NCBI GenBank assembly: GCA_027579435.1
Contig: JANBPK010000952.1
Location: 1 to 64,000 of the forward strand
Length of the DNA: 64,000 bases
Direction: 5' to 3'
DNA from: Candolleomyces eurysporus
Taxonomy: Eukaryota > Basidiomycota > Agaricomycetes > Agaricales > Psathyrellaceae
Position numbers and translations under genes: made by a program. The notes beneath the pieces were generated by a model. That model was not told the DNA's origin. It was given only the letters and a program-made list of their open reading frames with translations, and searched no databases. Positions 24,148-35,277 of the stretch are shown one piece after another (positions within the stretch are counted from its first letter, which is position 1; each line of letters begins with the position of its first letter).

Positions 24148-25872
24148 TTAGGAATCATCGGAATCCTCCTCTGATTCGGATCCACCACGTCTTCTTCGCT
24201 TGCCTGTTCCATGACGGTTTCGCTTTTCGGGATGGATCAGGAAGAGTTCAAGCAGAGGATGGGGGAGGGTTTTGGGACTCACCAATGGGAGCTTTTGGCC
24301 CTGGTTTCCGAAGGCGATGGACAAAGCTGTGGTGTCTATAGAGGACAGACGTTGGAGGACGAAATGGATATGAAGATTCCGAGCGGAACGTACCTGGCAC
24401 ACCGGGGAATCTCTTGGCTGAGTAGACCGTGAAATGTTCAGTGAAGGTCTGGGCCAAGACGGGGGAGACGTCATTGTGAACCCGAATGGCTCCTGATTCG
24501 GGAGCTGGAGCCCTGTAGTCGGGATGAGGAGGGGGCATTTTAGATACATTCACCGAAGTAGACAAATAGAGCTGTCTTACGCTCCAACGTTCATGAGACG
24601 CATCCGAAGACGGAAAGTACCTAGATATATTCCAAATTCTCGTTAAGCCTGTGTGAAATAAAACCTTGAAGTGGACGACAAACCTTCTGTCCGAACGGAG
24701 AGATCCTGGAACAAGAAAAATATTCCTTCCTTGCGATGTTCATCTAATAAGCGACACGCGTTTGCGGAAAGTGGTCCGACAAGGGTTCTTGTGTAATTGG
24801 CAGGTTGGCGAAGAGCATTTTGAGGCGGTGGTGTTCCTGTGGCTTCTTGATTATACGAGGCGACGCTCTGGTATGTTGATGGGTAGTGACTTGCTCCATA
24901 ATTAGGTTGCTCTGTTTGAATAGTGTCAAGAATAGCTTTTGGGAACAATGTAAGTAAAGAAGGCACCGACCAGAGTTCTCACGAGTCTCTGAACCTGAGC
25001 GAAGAGCGGGATCGATGGCTTGAAATAAGGCATGTTAGTTGCCAGAGATATATGGCAGATGGGCGTGACGTACGATAAATACCGTCACGATTACCTGTGG
25101 TACTCCATGATTCAGCGTTCGCTGCAGGTGCGTTCCGACTAAACGAACTTATTGACGGAAGAACGGGAGGAGGAAACGAAGTAGTCCGGTCTACAGGCTG
25201 AGACGGATATCCCCAAGTTGGCTGTGCTACGTCTGAGGAGGCGGGCGTATCCTGCACCGTTTGAGTTGGGTAATAATTAGGATTTGAAGGCTAGAGCGAA
25301 AGAGAGGGTTGGTGAATCACGAATACAAATTTCGAGACGTTCAAGCTCACCTGAGAGGGAGTAGGCGTGGAAGAACTGACCGGCGTTTGGTTCCCGGACG
25401 CGCGAGGCTGAGAGGTGCTTGTATTTCGGCGGCGTGCGGACTTGCTGCTGGGAGGGTTGGGCGGTACGTAGCGATCGGAGGTTGAAGGGTGCAAGACGAG
25501 ATTCATTTCCTGTTTCCCGTCTGCGGACCACAGATCAACCGTAACCAAGAAGAAGGAAACGTCTATGTCACTGAATAAATCCAGCATTGAGCTGCCATTC
25601 GTCTGAGCCAGCAAGGGCGCGTTGCGTACTCAACGTCGACTATACTATTGTCCTCCCTTCGGACTATCAATTTGGCTACTGCTGCTGGGGCTAGGGGTCT
25701 TCGATCCTGGTGATGAGAGAAACTCAGAACCACTATTCACTGAAGGGGGTTGGCGGCATGAAGTGCGTACTTTATCGCCGAAACCACACATTCGGGCCCT
25801 TAGCGGATGTTGGACGACTTCTAATGAGTAATGCCTGCCGCCAGTCCTTATGGTTAATGTATCCAGAGCCAT
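24148..25872 (-). CDS. velB: Velvet-domain regulator, VelB-like
   Basis: Velvet-family transcription regulator coordinating development and secondary metabolism in fungi. The velvet domain begins almost at the start (RHYSLEVVQHPLRARMCGFG), continues DRRPLAPAAVAKLIVRRED and FLVTVDLWSADGKQEMNLV, then is interrupted by a long Ser/Pro/Thr/Gln-rich insert. It resumes YTRTLVGPLSANACRLLDE and GIFFLFQDLSVRTEG, and ends SPVLAQTFTEHFTVYSAK and RFPGVP. A low-complexity insert at this place is characteristic of VelB. The tail is basic then acidic (KRRRRGGSESEEDSDDS). Several introns are required; the junction giving VDVDDIDVSFF uses an acceptor at an ATTCAG. In Aspergillus VelB pairs with VeA and VosA. 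Start at ATG 25872; a further 5' exon cannot be excluded. Confidence 0.88.
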
Positions 25873-27024
25873 AGATCTGATGACCCATACCTACGGCCTG
25901 ACCACTGACCCCACGTTTCGGGACCATCACTGGCGTTAGAGGGTGGAAGGGGGACTCGGGGCTCGGACTGTGGAGCTCGATTTGTCTGCTGAATCATGAC
26001 TAGAGGGAGCTCGATGCTAAGGGCTACGTGGGAGGGAGAACAGTGGGCGGATGGGGCTGCCGCTCAAAAATGTTTGTTGTCGACGGGCGGATTGGGTGCC
26101 AGAAAAGTGGTCAGAGCCCCGAAAATAGCGAGGGGGATGGAGTTTGCTGGGCGTTTATCTCGAGAGAGCAGCAAGCGGTATGATGCAAGGCAGATGCTGG
26201 TGGAAGGAGAATAAAAGAGCTGGGATCGTTCAGGCCAGGAAGAGAAGGTTCCGACGACCCGAGAGAGTGGTATGCCCAGAACACAGCAAGTGGGAAGTCT
26301 GGTCTCCGAGATTATCCAATGTTGTGAGTGATCTAGCCTGACAACAACCAGAAACTTTTTGGACTTTGGAGAGACAGATACTGGTAGGATTATTATTCGG
26401 CAGAGACAGATCGCATCGGAAGATTGGGTTAGTAAATACCAGTGTGCCGGTGAAAGAGTCAGGACTTGTAGAATCTTTCAACTTGAACCACTGACATAGA
26501 CTGCACAGCCACTATTTTATCAGATAATATTCGTAGAAACAGGCATCAGTTTCACACAGATCGATAGTGACTATGTGAATTCGAACGTCCGCCCATAGTC
26601 CACTTAACTGGGATCTTTTGGCTTGGCTTAGATCCTCCAATTCGGAATTCCATTGGTGTGCGTACCATGGCTCATCTCCACTTCACAACCCTCGCCGGGC
26701 TGCTTTACCACTCCGCTGGGTTCCACTATTTTGGTTCCGTCACTCATTCACATCACCATGAGATATTTTCTTCTGTGACATTCGCTCGCGGAAATGAAGA
26801 GAAAAACTCAAGTGAAGTGGTCCCCGAATAGCCTGGAGTTTGAAATATGGAAGATACGACACTAAGCCATCGCTCTTTTTTCAACGCCTTCGAACTTTCC
26901 GCCGACATTTGTCTTGCCACGTGCCGCAAAATACCGATATCTGACACACGTGTCGCAAGCATTGATATGATGCGAACAGCTGCATCATAGCCAGTCCTCT
27001 TCATCTTCACCCTCTACCTGTGTA
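25873..27024. other. Divergent promoter between velB and ArfGAP genes
   Basis: 1.15 kb without a supported gene. It separates the divergent velB-like (-) and ArfGAP (+) starts, so it probably contains both promoters. Short ORFs at 25996-26341 (+) and 26753-27010 (-) have no domain. The length is generous for this compact region, as expected for a developmental regulator, but no specific site is identified. Confidence 0.45.
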
Positions 27025-28526
27025 ATGGCGGACCAAGTCCAGGCTCGAAAACTCCTATCTGAGCTCTCCAAGCGTGAAGATCTCGAGAACAAAACATGTG
27101 TCGACTGTGGAAATCCAAACCCTCAATGGGCGTCAATTAGGTCAGGCCAGCGCCCTATAGTCGCGATGCAACTGAAATATAACTGGTTCTAGTTTCGCTA
27201 TATTCATTTGTCTACAGTGCGCTGGGACCCATCGAAGTTTCGGTGTTCATATCAGGCTAGCTTGACTGCCCCTGAACCTGCGACTCGAATCCTTACGCCA
27301 AATTCAATCTAGCTTCGTTCGGTCAATCTCCATGGACACTTGGCAGGAGGAGCAGCTCAAGCGTATGCAAGTGCGTGTTTTCTCCTATGTGCACTCGCTC
27401 TGCTCAAACGTGTCTCCACTGCTCACAGCTAGGAGGCAATGCGGCCTTCAAGCAGTTTGTAACGTCTTACACACCCGCCGATCAAGGCGGTTACAAGGCA
27501 GATGCCAGCTCGTACGACAGATATCATAGCTGGGCCGCTGCGCAGTACAAAGAAAAGGTACGTCACGTATAATAGCTATGCAAAGCAGGCTGATAATGTA
27601 TTATCGTTTAGCTTGATGCCATGCTTGCTGGACGAGATTGGTCTCCTTCAGCGCCACCCCCGGGGTTCGGTAATCCTAGTCGATCAGCATCTCCCGGCCC
27701 TGCTGCAGCTCAGGGATTGAGGAAATCTCGAGCATCTGCACGCTCCGTTCCCAATCGAAGTGATTCCCATTCACCCTCGATCAGAGGATCACCTGGTACG
27801 GGGACTCCCAATCCTGACCAGAAGACGCAAAATGAAAATTATTTCGCGTCCCTGGGTAAGACCAACGAGAGCAGGCCAGATAATCTTCCTCCCTCTCAAG
27901 GAGGACGCTACACCGGCTTTGGAAGCACTCCCACACCTCCACCTAACCAAAATCCACTTTCGTCAGCCAACGCACCAACCCTCGCGGACCTCCAGGAGAA
28001 TCCTGCAGCCGCATTCAGCAAAGGATGGTCTTTATTCACCGCTGCCGTGGCAGGCGCGACCAAAGTCGTCTCGGAAAACGTCATTCAGCCGGGAGTGGAG
28101 AAGGTGACGGACCCCAGCTTCCAAGCGAACGTTAGAGGGTACATGACAGAAGCGCAAAAGAAGGCTGCTTCCGTGGGGAATGCAGCAAACGGCTGGTCGA
28201 AGACTCAGTTCGGAGTTGACGTTGCGGATACTTTGGGTGGAGCTGTCAGTGCTGTGAAGGACCGGGTTGCAGGTCCTTCGCGATCTGGATATGGCCAACT
28301 CTCTCTTACCAGTCCGAATGAATATAGCGAATCGTCTGGTTTGTATTCTCCAGAAGATACGGACGACTTTTTCACGGAATTCGATTCCAAATCAAAGTCG
28401 CCCCAGCACTCCAGCTTAGCGCCAAGTACTTCAGGGATAGCGACTACAACCGGCTCATCGACACAGCAAGCGAGGCAGGTGAACAAGAAGAAGGAAGACG
28501 ATTGGGATGACTGGAAAGACTTCTAG
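27025..28526 (+). CDS. GCS1: ArfGAP, Gcs1/ArfGAP1 homologue
   Basis: GTPase-activating protein for Arf1 at the Golgi, acting in COPI vesicle traffic. The N-terminal zinc finger is intact: CVDCGNPNPQWAS then CLQCAGTHR, a CX2C-X16-CX2C pattern, with the catalytic Arg in THRSFGVHI. It continues VRSISMDTWQEEQLKRMQ and LGGNAAFKQF. Several short introns split this domain. After the domain come a Ser/Pro linker, an amphipathic segment FSKGWSLFTAAVAGATKV like the curvature-sensing ALPS helices, and a C-terminal tryptophan motif DDWDDWKDF typical of COPI-binding ArfGAPs. ATG at 27025 (MADQVQARK), stop at 28526. Confidence 0.93.
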
Positions 28527-28827
28527 ATATCCTCTCAACATCTTCTGTTGCTGCATGTAGATGGTTATACTGCCTGTTATTTATTTATTCGTTTGTGGAT
28601 ATAATAAGTTATTATCACATTGAACGTCGCGACGGACGCGCTCTCCATGGATGACCACCTGAGCCCATCTTCGCTTGAGGTCATAGCTCCGGCCGACGTT
28701 GATGGCAGGTGGATTGGGTTCGAGCTCGAATCCTCTTCTCACCTAAACATCCACCTGGACTCCAACCCCCCACCGACTGGTGAGACTCGTCTATACCTGC
28801 CATACCAACCGAAACATACCAGTAACA
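28527..28827. other. Intergenic between ArfGAP and MCC beta
   Basis: 301 bp between two same-strand genes. It includes an AT-rich stretch (about 28560-28618) suited to ArfGAP polyadenylation. A frame open from 28620 overlaps the MCC start and is not supported. Confidence 0.45.
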
Positions 28828-31161
28828 ATGCGCCGTATCCCCCGAACCCTCCACAATGCTACACTGGCACTTGCACGGACGCCTGGTAGACACCAACGCT
28901 CGTACCATGCCTCAGTGCTACCGTCTTTGGTACAGACTGGAACCCCAGAGTTTGCGGCCAAGCGATCCGCAATGGACGAACTAGTAGCTGACCTCGACGG
29001 GAAGCTCCAGGAGGCGCGTCTCGGAGGTGGGGTAAAGGCAGCGGAACGGATGCGGGGTAAGGGGAAGCTGTTACCCCGTGAACGGTAAGCGTCATTTCGT
29101 CCTGGGCCCCTGCAGGTAGTTGACACCAATGTTTTTAGTCTAGAACGGCTACTGGACCCGCACTCGCCGTTCCTCGAACTTTCGCCACTTGCTGCTCACG
29201 AAGTGTACCCAGGCCAATCGGTTCCTGGAGCCGGTATCATCACGGGCATTGGACGTATCTCAGGCAGAGAGTGCGTCGTTGTCGTTAATGACGCAACAGT
29301 CAAGGGTGGTTCATACTACCCGTTGACGGTCAAGAAGCATTTGCGAGCGCAGGAGATAGCAAGAGAGAACGGGTTGCCCTGTGTGTATGTCGGTACGTCT
29401 TCAGCGCAGCTTCGGGGAGCTCCTGTTCTGATACCTTGTGATTCTCAAGTTGAATCTGGAGGAGCTGCACTACCTCATCAAGCGAACGTTTTCCCCGACA
29501 AGGAACACTTTGGTCGGATCTTTTACAACATGGTTGGTTTCAGTTTCATTAGAAAGAGCCAACCGGTTCTAATGACCATTTGTAGGCCCAAATGTCTGCC
29601 AAAAGAATACCCCAGATTGCTATAGTACACGGCATTTCAGTTGCTGGTCAGTCATGTTATTTCATATCTCGGCCATCTTACGCTAATGTCATGTCAAGGC
29701 GGAGCCTATGTGCCTGCTATGGCAGACGAGAACATCATAGTGCAGAACCAAGGTCGTATATTCCTTGCCGGCCCTCCCCTCGTCAAGGCGGCGACAGGCG
29801 AAGTTGTCGACGAAGAAACCCTCGGCGGAGGACTGATGCACTCCAGCGAAAGCGGAGTGACTGACCATCTTGCCAGGGATGACGAACATGCCATTGAGAT
29901 TGCCCGAGGTATTGTCGGTGATTTGGGATGGGCTGGAAACAGAGCGGTACCTGTGCGTATTTACGTTTGTAATGATTTCATGCGATTGATCATTAGTACA
30001 GCCTTCGGCCACCCCAGAAGACCCTCTGTACCCTGCCTCAGAGCTTGGAGGCATAGTTGGCACAGATGCTCGTCAGCCGTTTGACATGCGGGATGTCATC
30101 GCCCGAGTTGTCGACGGAAGTCGATTCAGAGAGTTCAAGAAAGAGTACGGTCCGACCATGGTCACTGTCAGTTCATTTCAATACTCCACCCGAAGTTGTG
30201 AATCTAATGATTCTGGATAGGGATTCGCCCATATTCACGGATATGAGGTCGGCATTGTAGCGAACAATGGGATTCTGTTTTCACCCTCTGCCCTGAAAGC
30301 CACACATTTCATTGAACTGTGCTCTCAAAGACGGATACCCCTTCTGTTTATGGTGAATGTGACTGGTAAGAATCTCTCTCTGACACCCGAAACGCCAATA
30401 CACTGACGCAAACCCCTTCAAAGGCTATATGGTGGGTTCCAAAGCGGAGAAAGGAGGTATTGCCAAAGACGGTCAGTAATTAACCTTTTCAGAGTAGAAT
30501 TAGCTCTGAGTGTGTTGCAGGAGCGAAAATGGTCCGTGCTGTAGCGTGTGCCGACGTCCCCAAGTTGACAGTCATTGTCGGCGGGAGCTTTGGTGCAGGA
30601 AATTACGGTACGCTTCTCCCTTTCATCTATGAAGTCTGAGACTAATGATTTCTCAGGCATGGCCGGCCGAGCGGTGAGATGAACTCAAACGGATCGCAAA
30701 GGCTAAATTGCTAATAACTTTCCTGCAGTATTCGCCTCGCTTCTTATGGATGTGGCCTGTGGGTACTATTGGCACTGTTGCCGAATCATTCACTAACCTT
30801 TTTTCTACGTAGAATGCAAAGGTCTCTGTCATGGGATCGGGCCAATTGTCAGATGTCATGAAGACAGTTTCCAAGTAAGTTTCTCTGAGCCCGACTCCCG
30901 TTGTATCGTCTGAGCCACCTTCCCAGGGATCCCTCTCAGCATGAATCTCTCAAGAAGGAGATCGAGGACCAGTCGACCGCGCTTTATTCTACCGCTCGAC
31001 TCTGGGATGACGGTATCATCAAGCCTTCAGAAACGCGAGATGTGGTTGGACTCGCCCTTGGCCTTGCGTCGCAGCAACCAGCTGGCGCTACTCATAATCA
31101 AGGCTCGGTTTCTGCAACATGGGATGGAAACAATGCAGGGTTTGGGGTATTCCGAATGTAG
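28828..31161 (+). CDS. MCCB: Methylcrotonoyl-CoA carboxylase beta subunit
   Basis: Carboxyltransferase subunit of mitochondrial 3-methylcrotonyl-CoA carboxylase, the biotin enzyme of leucine catabolism. ATG 28828 opens an Arg-rich presequence ([16 protein letters not shown]). Family blocks follow in order: [37 protein letters not shown], the acyl-CoA region [67 protein letters not shown], and in the C-terminal half [40 protein letters not shown], and the ending FGVFRM. Many introns interrupt the gene. The partner alpha subunit is not in the window. Confidence 0.95.
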
Positions 31162-31373
31162 AATACAGTATATAATTCTCCTAATGTTGACAGTTTCGGG
31201 GCCAAAGTGTGTGCGTGATTGTCAACAGCCTCTGATGCTCCCGAGTGGGATCGGCATTTTGGCTGACTACCGGTCATTCCTACTCCCAACATTCACTCCC
31301 CCGAATTCAAATTACGACATTTGGCTGTCTACGATCCCGGATGTCGATTGGTGTACTATTAGGCTAATCCCCA

Positions 31374-34300
31374 ATGGATGCTCAAGTCGAAAAACTAGAT
31401 GTGCCCACGCAGAGTCGACTCAGATCAACGCAAATCCTGACCTCCATGCCCCAGATCGTCCTAGAGCTGCTACAAAATTCACTGGACGCTGGGGCCACAG
31501 TGGTCGAGATAGGACTGGATCCCCAGGAATGGACCTGCTGGGTGAAAGACAACGGGCATGGACTGCATAAAAAGGACCTGGAAGTTATAGGGCAGGAAGG
31601 GGACTCCGGACGGTATTCTACATCAAAATCATACGCACCCAACTTGATGAATGCAGAGTCGACTTTTGGATTTCGAGGAGAAGGTGATTCCATGATTCTA
31701 TGAACAGGATTTTGGCCTTACTTAGGCCTTGAATGATGCAGCATTGGCATCTGCTGCCCAGCTTTCGTGTATAGAGATTTCATCTCGAACGGCGAAATCA
31801 AAAGAGAGCTGGTCACTCATCGTCAAGGTGCGTTTTCTCTGCTCCCAGGAAACTGAATCATGAAACATTAAAGCTGTGTCAGGGGGGAAAGCGTCTCTAT
31901 TACGGACCATCTGTTAGATGGCGAAGGGAGACTCCTGGCACCGTCGCTTGCATTCGGGATGCATTTTACAACGTTTGATTCCTATTTGGCAAAGATGTAT
32001 TAGTACTTCTGACTTGGTTACTAGCTTCCCGTTCGTCGGTTGTCACATCCATCTCCGACCAAGACAATGGATTTAATCCGACAGGAGGTGGAGAAGTACG
32101 CAGTCGTGTTTCCCGAGGTTGAATTCACGATAGAGAACATTCACGAGAGCAAAGTTACTTCGAATGAGGAACGAACTATCAGAATACCGAAGGTATTTTA
32201 TCCCCTCATGGCGTGTTTAAATTCTCCTTATCACCCCCTACTAGACCCCTTCCATGCTTGCTTCATTTCGGCGTCTTTATGGTCGTGCGTTGGTGGAGGT
32301 GAGGAGCTGTTCGTGAAGGGTCACTATCAGGAGTATCAATGCGAATCACCTCAGAACGTTGAAGAAATAGACGTTATCGTGGATTCTCTGGAGATACGCG
32401 GCTTCATCAGCTTGGTAGCATCGTATTCGAAGGTGATAGTGCCAGTTCTCAGAATTTCCACGACTTTTTCTAACCGTTCTGCACAGGCTCATCAACATCT
32501 ATGTGCGCCGTTTGCAGAAACAGTTCGCTCTCGTTCGCTAACCGTGCTCGAAAGATATCAACCGCCATCCGATGGAGCTTGGAGAGCTTCATAACGTAAT
32601 TACTGGTTGCTTTTCACAGAGCTCCTTTGGGAGAGCCGTAAGTTACAGTTGGGATATACCACCTGTACACCACGTCTCACACACAGCTGTACTCAAGGCC
32701 TTGAATGAAGACGGCGAATTGGATTTACCGATGTCAAGTATGCCTATCCCAGATTGCGAGCTATATATTTGACTTATTCACCNAAAAAAGGCACGCGAAG
32801 GTCTCCAAGGAAGGCCGAGAAGCGACCTATCTATGCCTTAAACATCTGTATTCCATCAGGTGATATCGACAACTGCTTAGAGCCGTCGAAAGGCTCTTTA
32901 AACTTCAAAGTCTGTCAGCACTTCACTCCATAATTAAATATATAACTGATTTCAACGACAGAACCAATCCTCTGTCACCCGCCTTTTATCGTCGATTGTT
33001 AACGACTTCTTGGCAAAACATGGTTTTCTCGATGCAAGAAGACCAATGGATTACAGGGGCTCTCTTCCCGCGAATTCCGATGGCCCTCAGAAGAGAAGAC
33101 GGATAGAGCTCTTCGAAGATTCCGGCTTCATGGAAGCGGACGTTTTTGGCCACCAATCTTCTTTCGACAGTCGAAGGCTGAAAGGAGCAGAGGGAAGCAC
33201 GTCCTCTGAACCTTTCGTTTCTGTGGTAGGCAGGGATTCGGTCCGCCTCTATCTCACTGTTTGACAATTTCTCATGGTGCCCCGGTAGGATGGGGAGAGT
33301 GCACCTACTTCTTGGACGGATCCAAACACCGGAGAAAGCTTTCTTATCGACTCTCGAACCGGGAACTCTCTGGGGAAATCGGGGTATTTTATACCTCCAG
33401 GTGTATTGGGAGAATCGTCCTTGAAATCTCGACATGTTAGCTCGGATAGGAAAACCTTGACGGGGATGAATACAGCTTCTTCTTCAACGGACATTCCAGA
33501 CTGGATCTCTCGAGCGTTGGAGGTACGTGCTGTCAGTCGTCGTAATGGGTCGACTTACGATACGGATATTTGATAGACAAACCGAGCTTACCCTATGTCC
33601 GAAAAACGGTTCTCTCTGCCAACAACGCTTGACCGACATACTGCAATTAACCACATCCTTACGGACTCGCTTTTAGCCACAGATGACCAACAAATATCAC
33701 GGGAACAGCTCTCCCGTGCTCAAGTCATTGCCCAAATTGACAGGAAGTTTGTTTCATGCTTGGTTGAAACCGAGCGCAGCAGTCAGTCCGTGAATTCCGA
33801 ATCAGTTGGTCTAGGTGGAAACACTGTAGCGCTAGCATTGGTGGATCAGCATGCCGCCGATGAGAGAGTCCGCGTGGAAAGCTTTCTTAGGCCATTGTGC
33901 CTCGGTTTTCTCTACTCTCGATCCGGGGGTACAGATCCGGCAAAAATGACACCTATCATTCAATTAACACCACCTCGCCCCGTTCTTTTGGCCCGACACG
34001 ACGCCTCAGTACTAAAGCGGAATCCAAGTACTCACCGATTTTTCAAAGACTGGGGTATATCTATATCTGAACAGGCTCAAAACGGCGTAGGGTGGGATTC
34101 AGACGTCGGACGCAATGGGGAATATGTACAGGTTCTCGTAACCTCTCTGCCTGAGGTCGTCAGTGACAAGGTAAGCCTTCTCGCCCTTCACGAGGTGCTA
34201 AATATGAACCGAACTATATCCTTCCTTAGCTTTTGCAACAAAACGAACTGCAAGAGTTGTTGAAATCTACTCTCGGTCAGTTCCAATCTGGTACACTTGG

Positions 34301-34737
34301 CATAGACACAATATCCCTTTCCCGAACAAACGCGGAAGAAAGCACCCACAATTGGCTATCGGCTTTGCGGTTCTGTCCCCGAAGCTTGCTCGACCTGATC
34401 AACTCAAAGGCTTGTCGGGGTAAGCAAAGTCAATTTCATGTTCTCGATTCGTTTCCGAAGTTGATCAAATTCGGGAGTTTAGGCGCCATTATGTTCAACG
34501 ATGAATTAACAAGAGAACAATGCGAACGGTTGCTTTCTCAATTGGCACGAACTGCTTTCCCATTCCAGTGTGCCCACGGAAGGTTGGTCGTCATTTGCCT
34601 TTTTCGTCAACCTGCGCCACAATTGAAACTCGTTCTTTTTCCCAAGGCCCTCTCTCATACCTCTAGCCGATGTCAATAAGCTGGCGAATACCTCTCGGCT
34701 ACGCCGAGTGTGTGACTGGAAGAAGCTTGAACAATGA
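31374..34737 (+). CDS. MLH3: DNA mismatch-repair/meiotic recombination protein MLH3
   Basis: MutL-family ATPase and endonuclease; MLH1-MLH3 resolves meiotic double Holliday junctions to crossovers. The N-terminal GHKL ATPase is present: QIVLELLQNSLDAGATVVE (with catalytic Glu and Asn), DNGHG, and GFRGEALASAAQ spliced across an intron. A transducer segment contains the family signature KRPIYALNICIP. The C-terminal endonuclease domain keeps the metal-binding motif DQHAADERVRVE and the CRGAIMFNDE segment typical of MLH3, with a closing FQCAHGRPS-type Zn-site region. At least eight introns are required; one (about 32739-32789) contains the N at 32783. ATG 31374, TGA 34735-34737. All catalytic motifs look intact. 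FAN1, a nuclease that interacts with MutL proteins in other organisms, is tail-to-tail downstream. Confidence 0.92.
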
Positions 34738-35277
34738 AAAACCAACTCTGCAAACCATTCCCACACTCGGAGGCGGTTGAGCGGAGGTGGACTGACTAGT
34801 GATCCTCTGGCCCGCTGCTGTACCGACTAGCACACTTCAATATTTTTTTCTCAATCGATTTTCCATAGCGTCGCGTCTTTGGCCAACGGTCTTTTCTCTA
34901 GGTTCAAGGGTTACCTTCTTTGCCACCGTCTTGTTTTTGAAAGAACTGGAAAGTATGTATGCCAAACAGAGAATGTAGGGGGGTATGGGGTTGTTTTCCA
35001 GAATGGTCACCGGGTCAAACATTCCACGATTAGGGTACACTATGGTATAAATAAGGATAAGTATAATAATTTGAGATGTTCTTACATTTCAATACTATAC
35101 AGTACTATATATATGAATAAAACCTGGGACCGATGAAACTCAGCGAAAGCACATTTCAAAGCCAGAACAAACCAAGAATAGGAAAGAGGAGTCATTCCGC
35201 AGCTCGATGCGCAGAAAGTGCTCCTAGTCGGATAGATACTAGTGCAGTGTTACGACACCATCCATGCGATCATGGCC
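34738..35277. other. 3' region between MLH3 and FAN1
   Basis: 540 bp between convergent genes, AT-rich from 35030 to 35125. AATAAA at 35116-35121 could serve MLH3. An N at 35287 sits in the final FAN1 codons. No gene is supported. Confidence 0.5.

Noticed and set aside
28681..28735. GGGTTCGAGCTCGAATCC resembling a tRNA T-arm B-box
   Set aside because: No matching acceptor or anticodon arms around it, and the core is simply a GAGCTC palindrome context.
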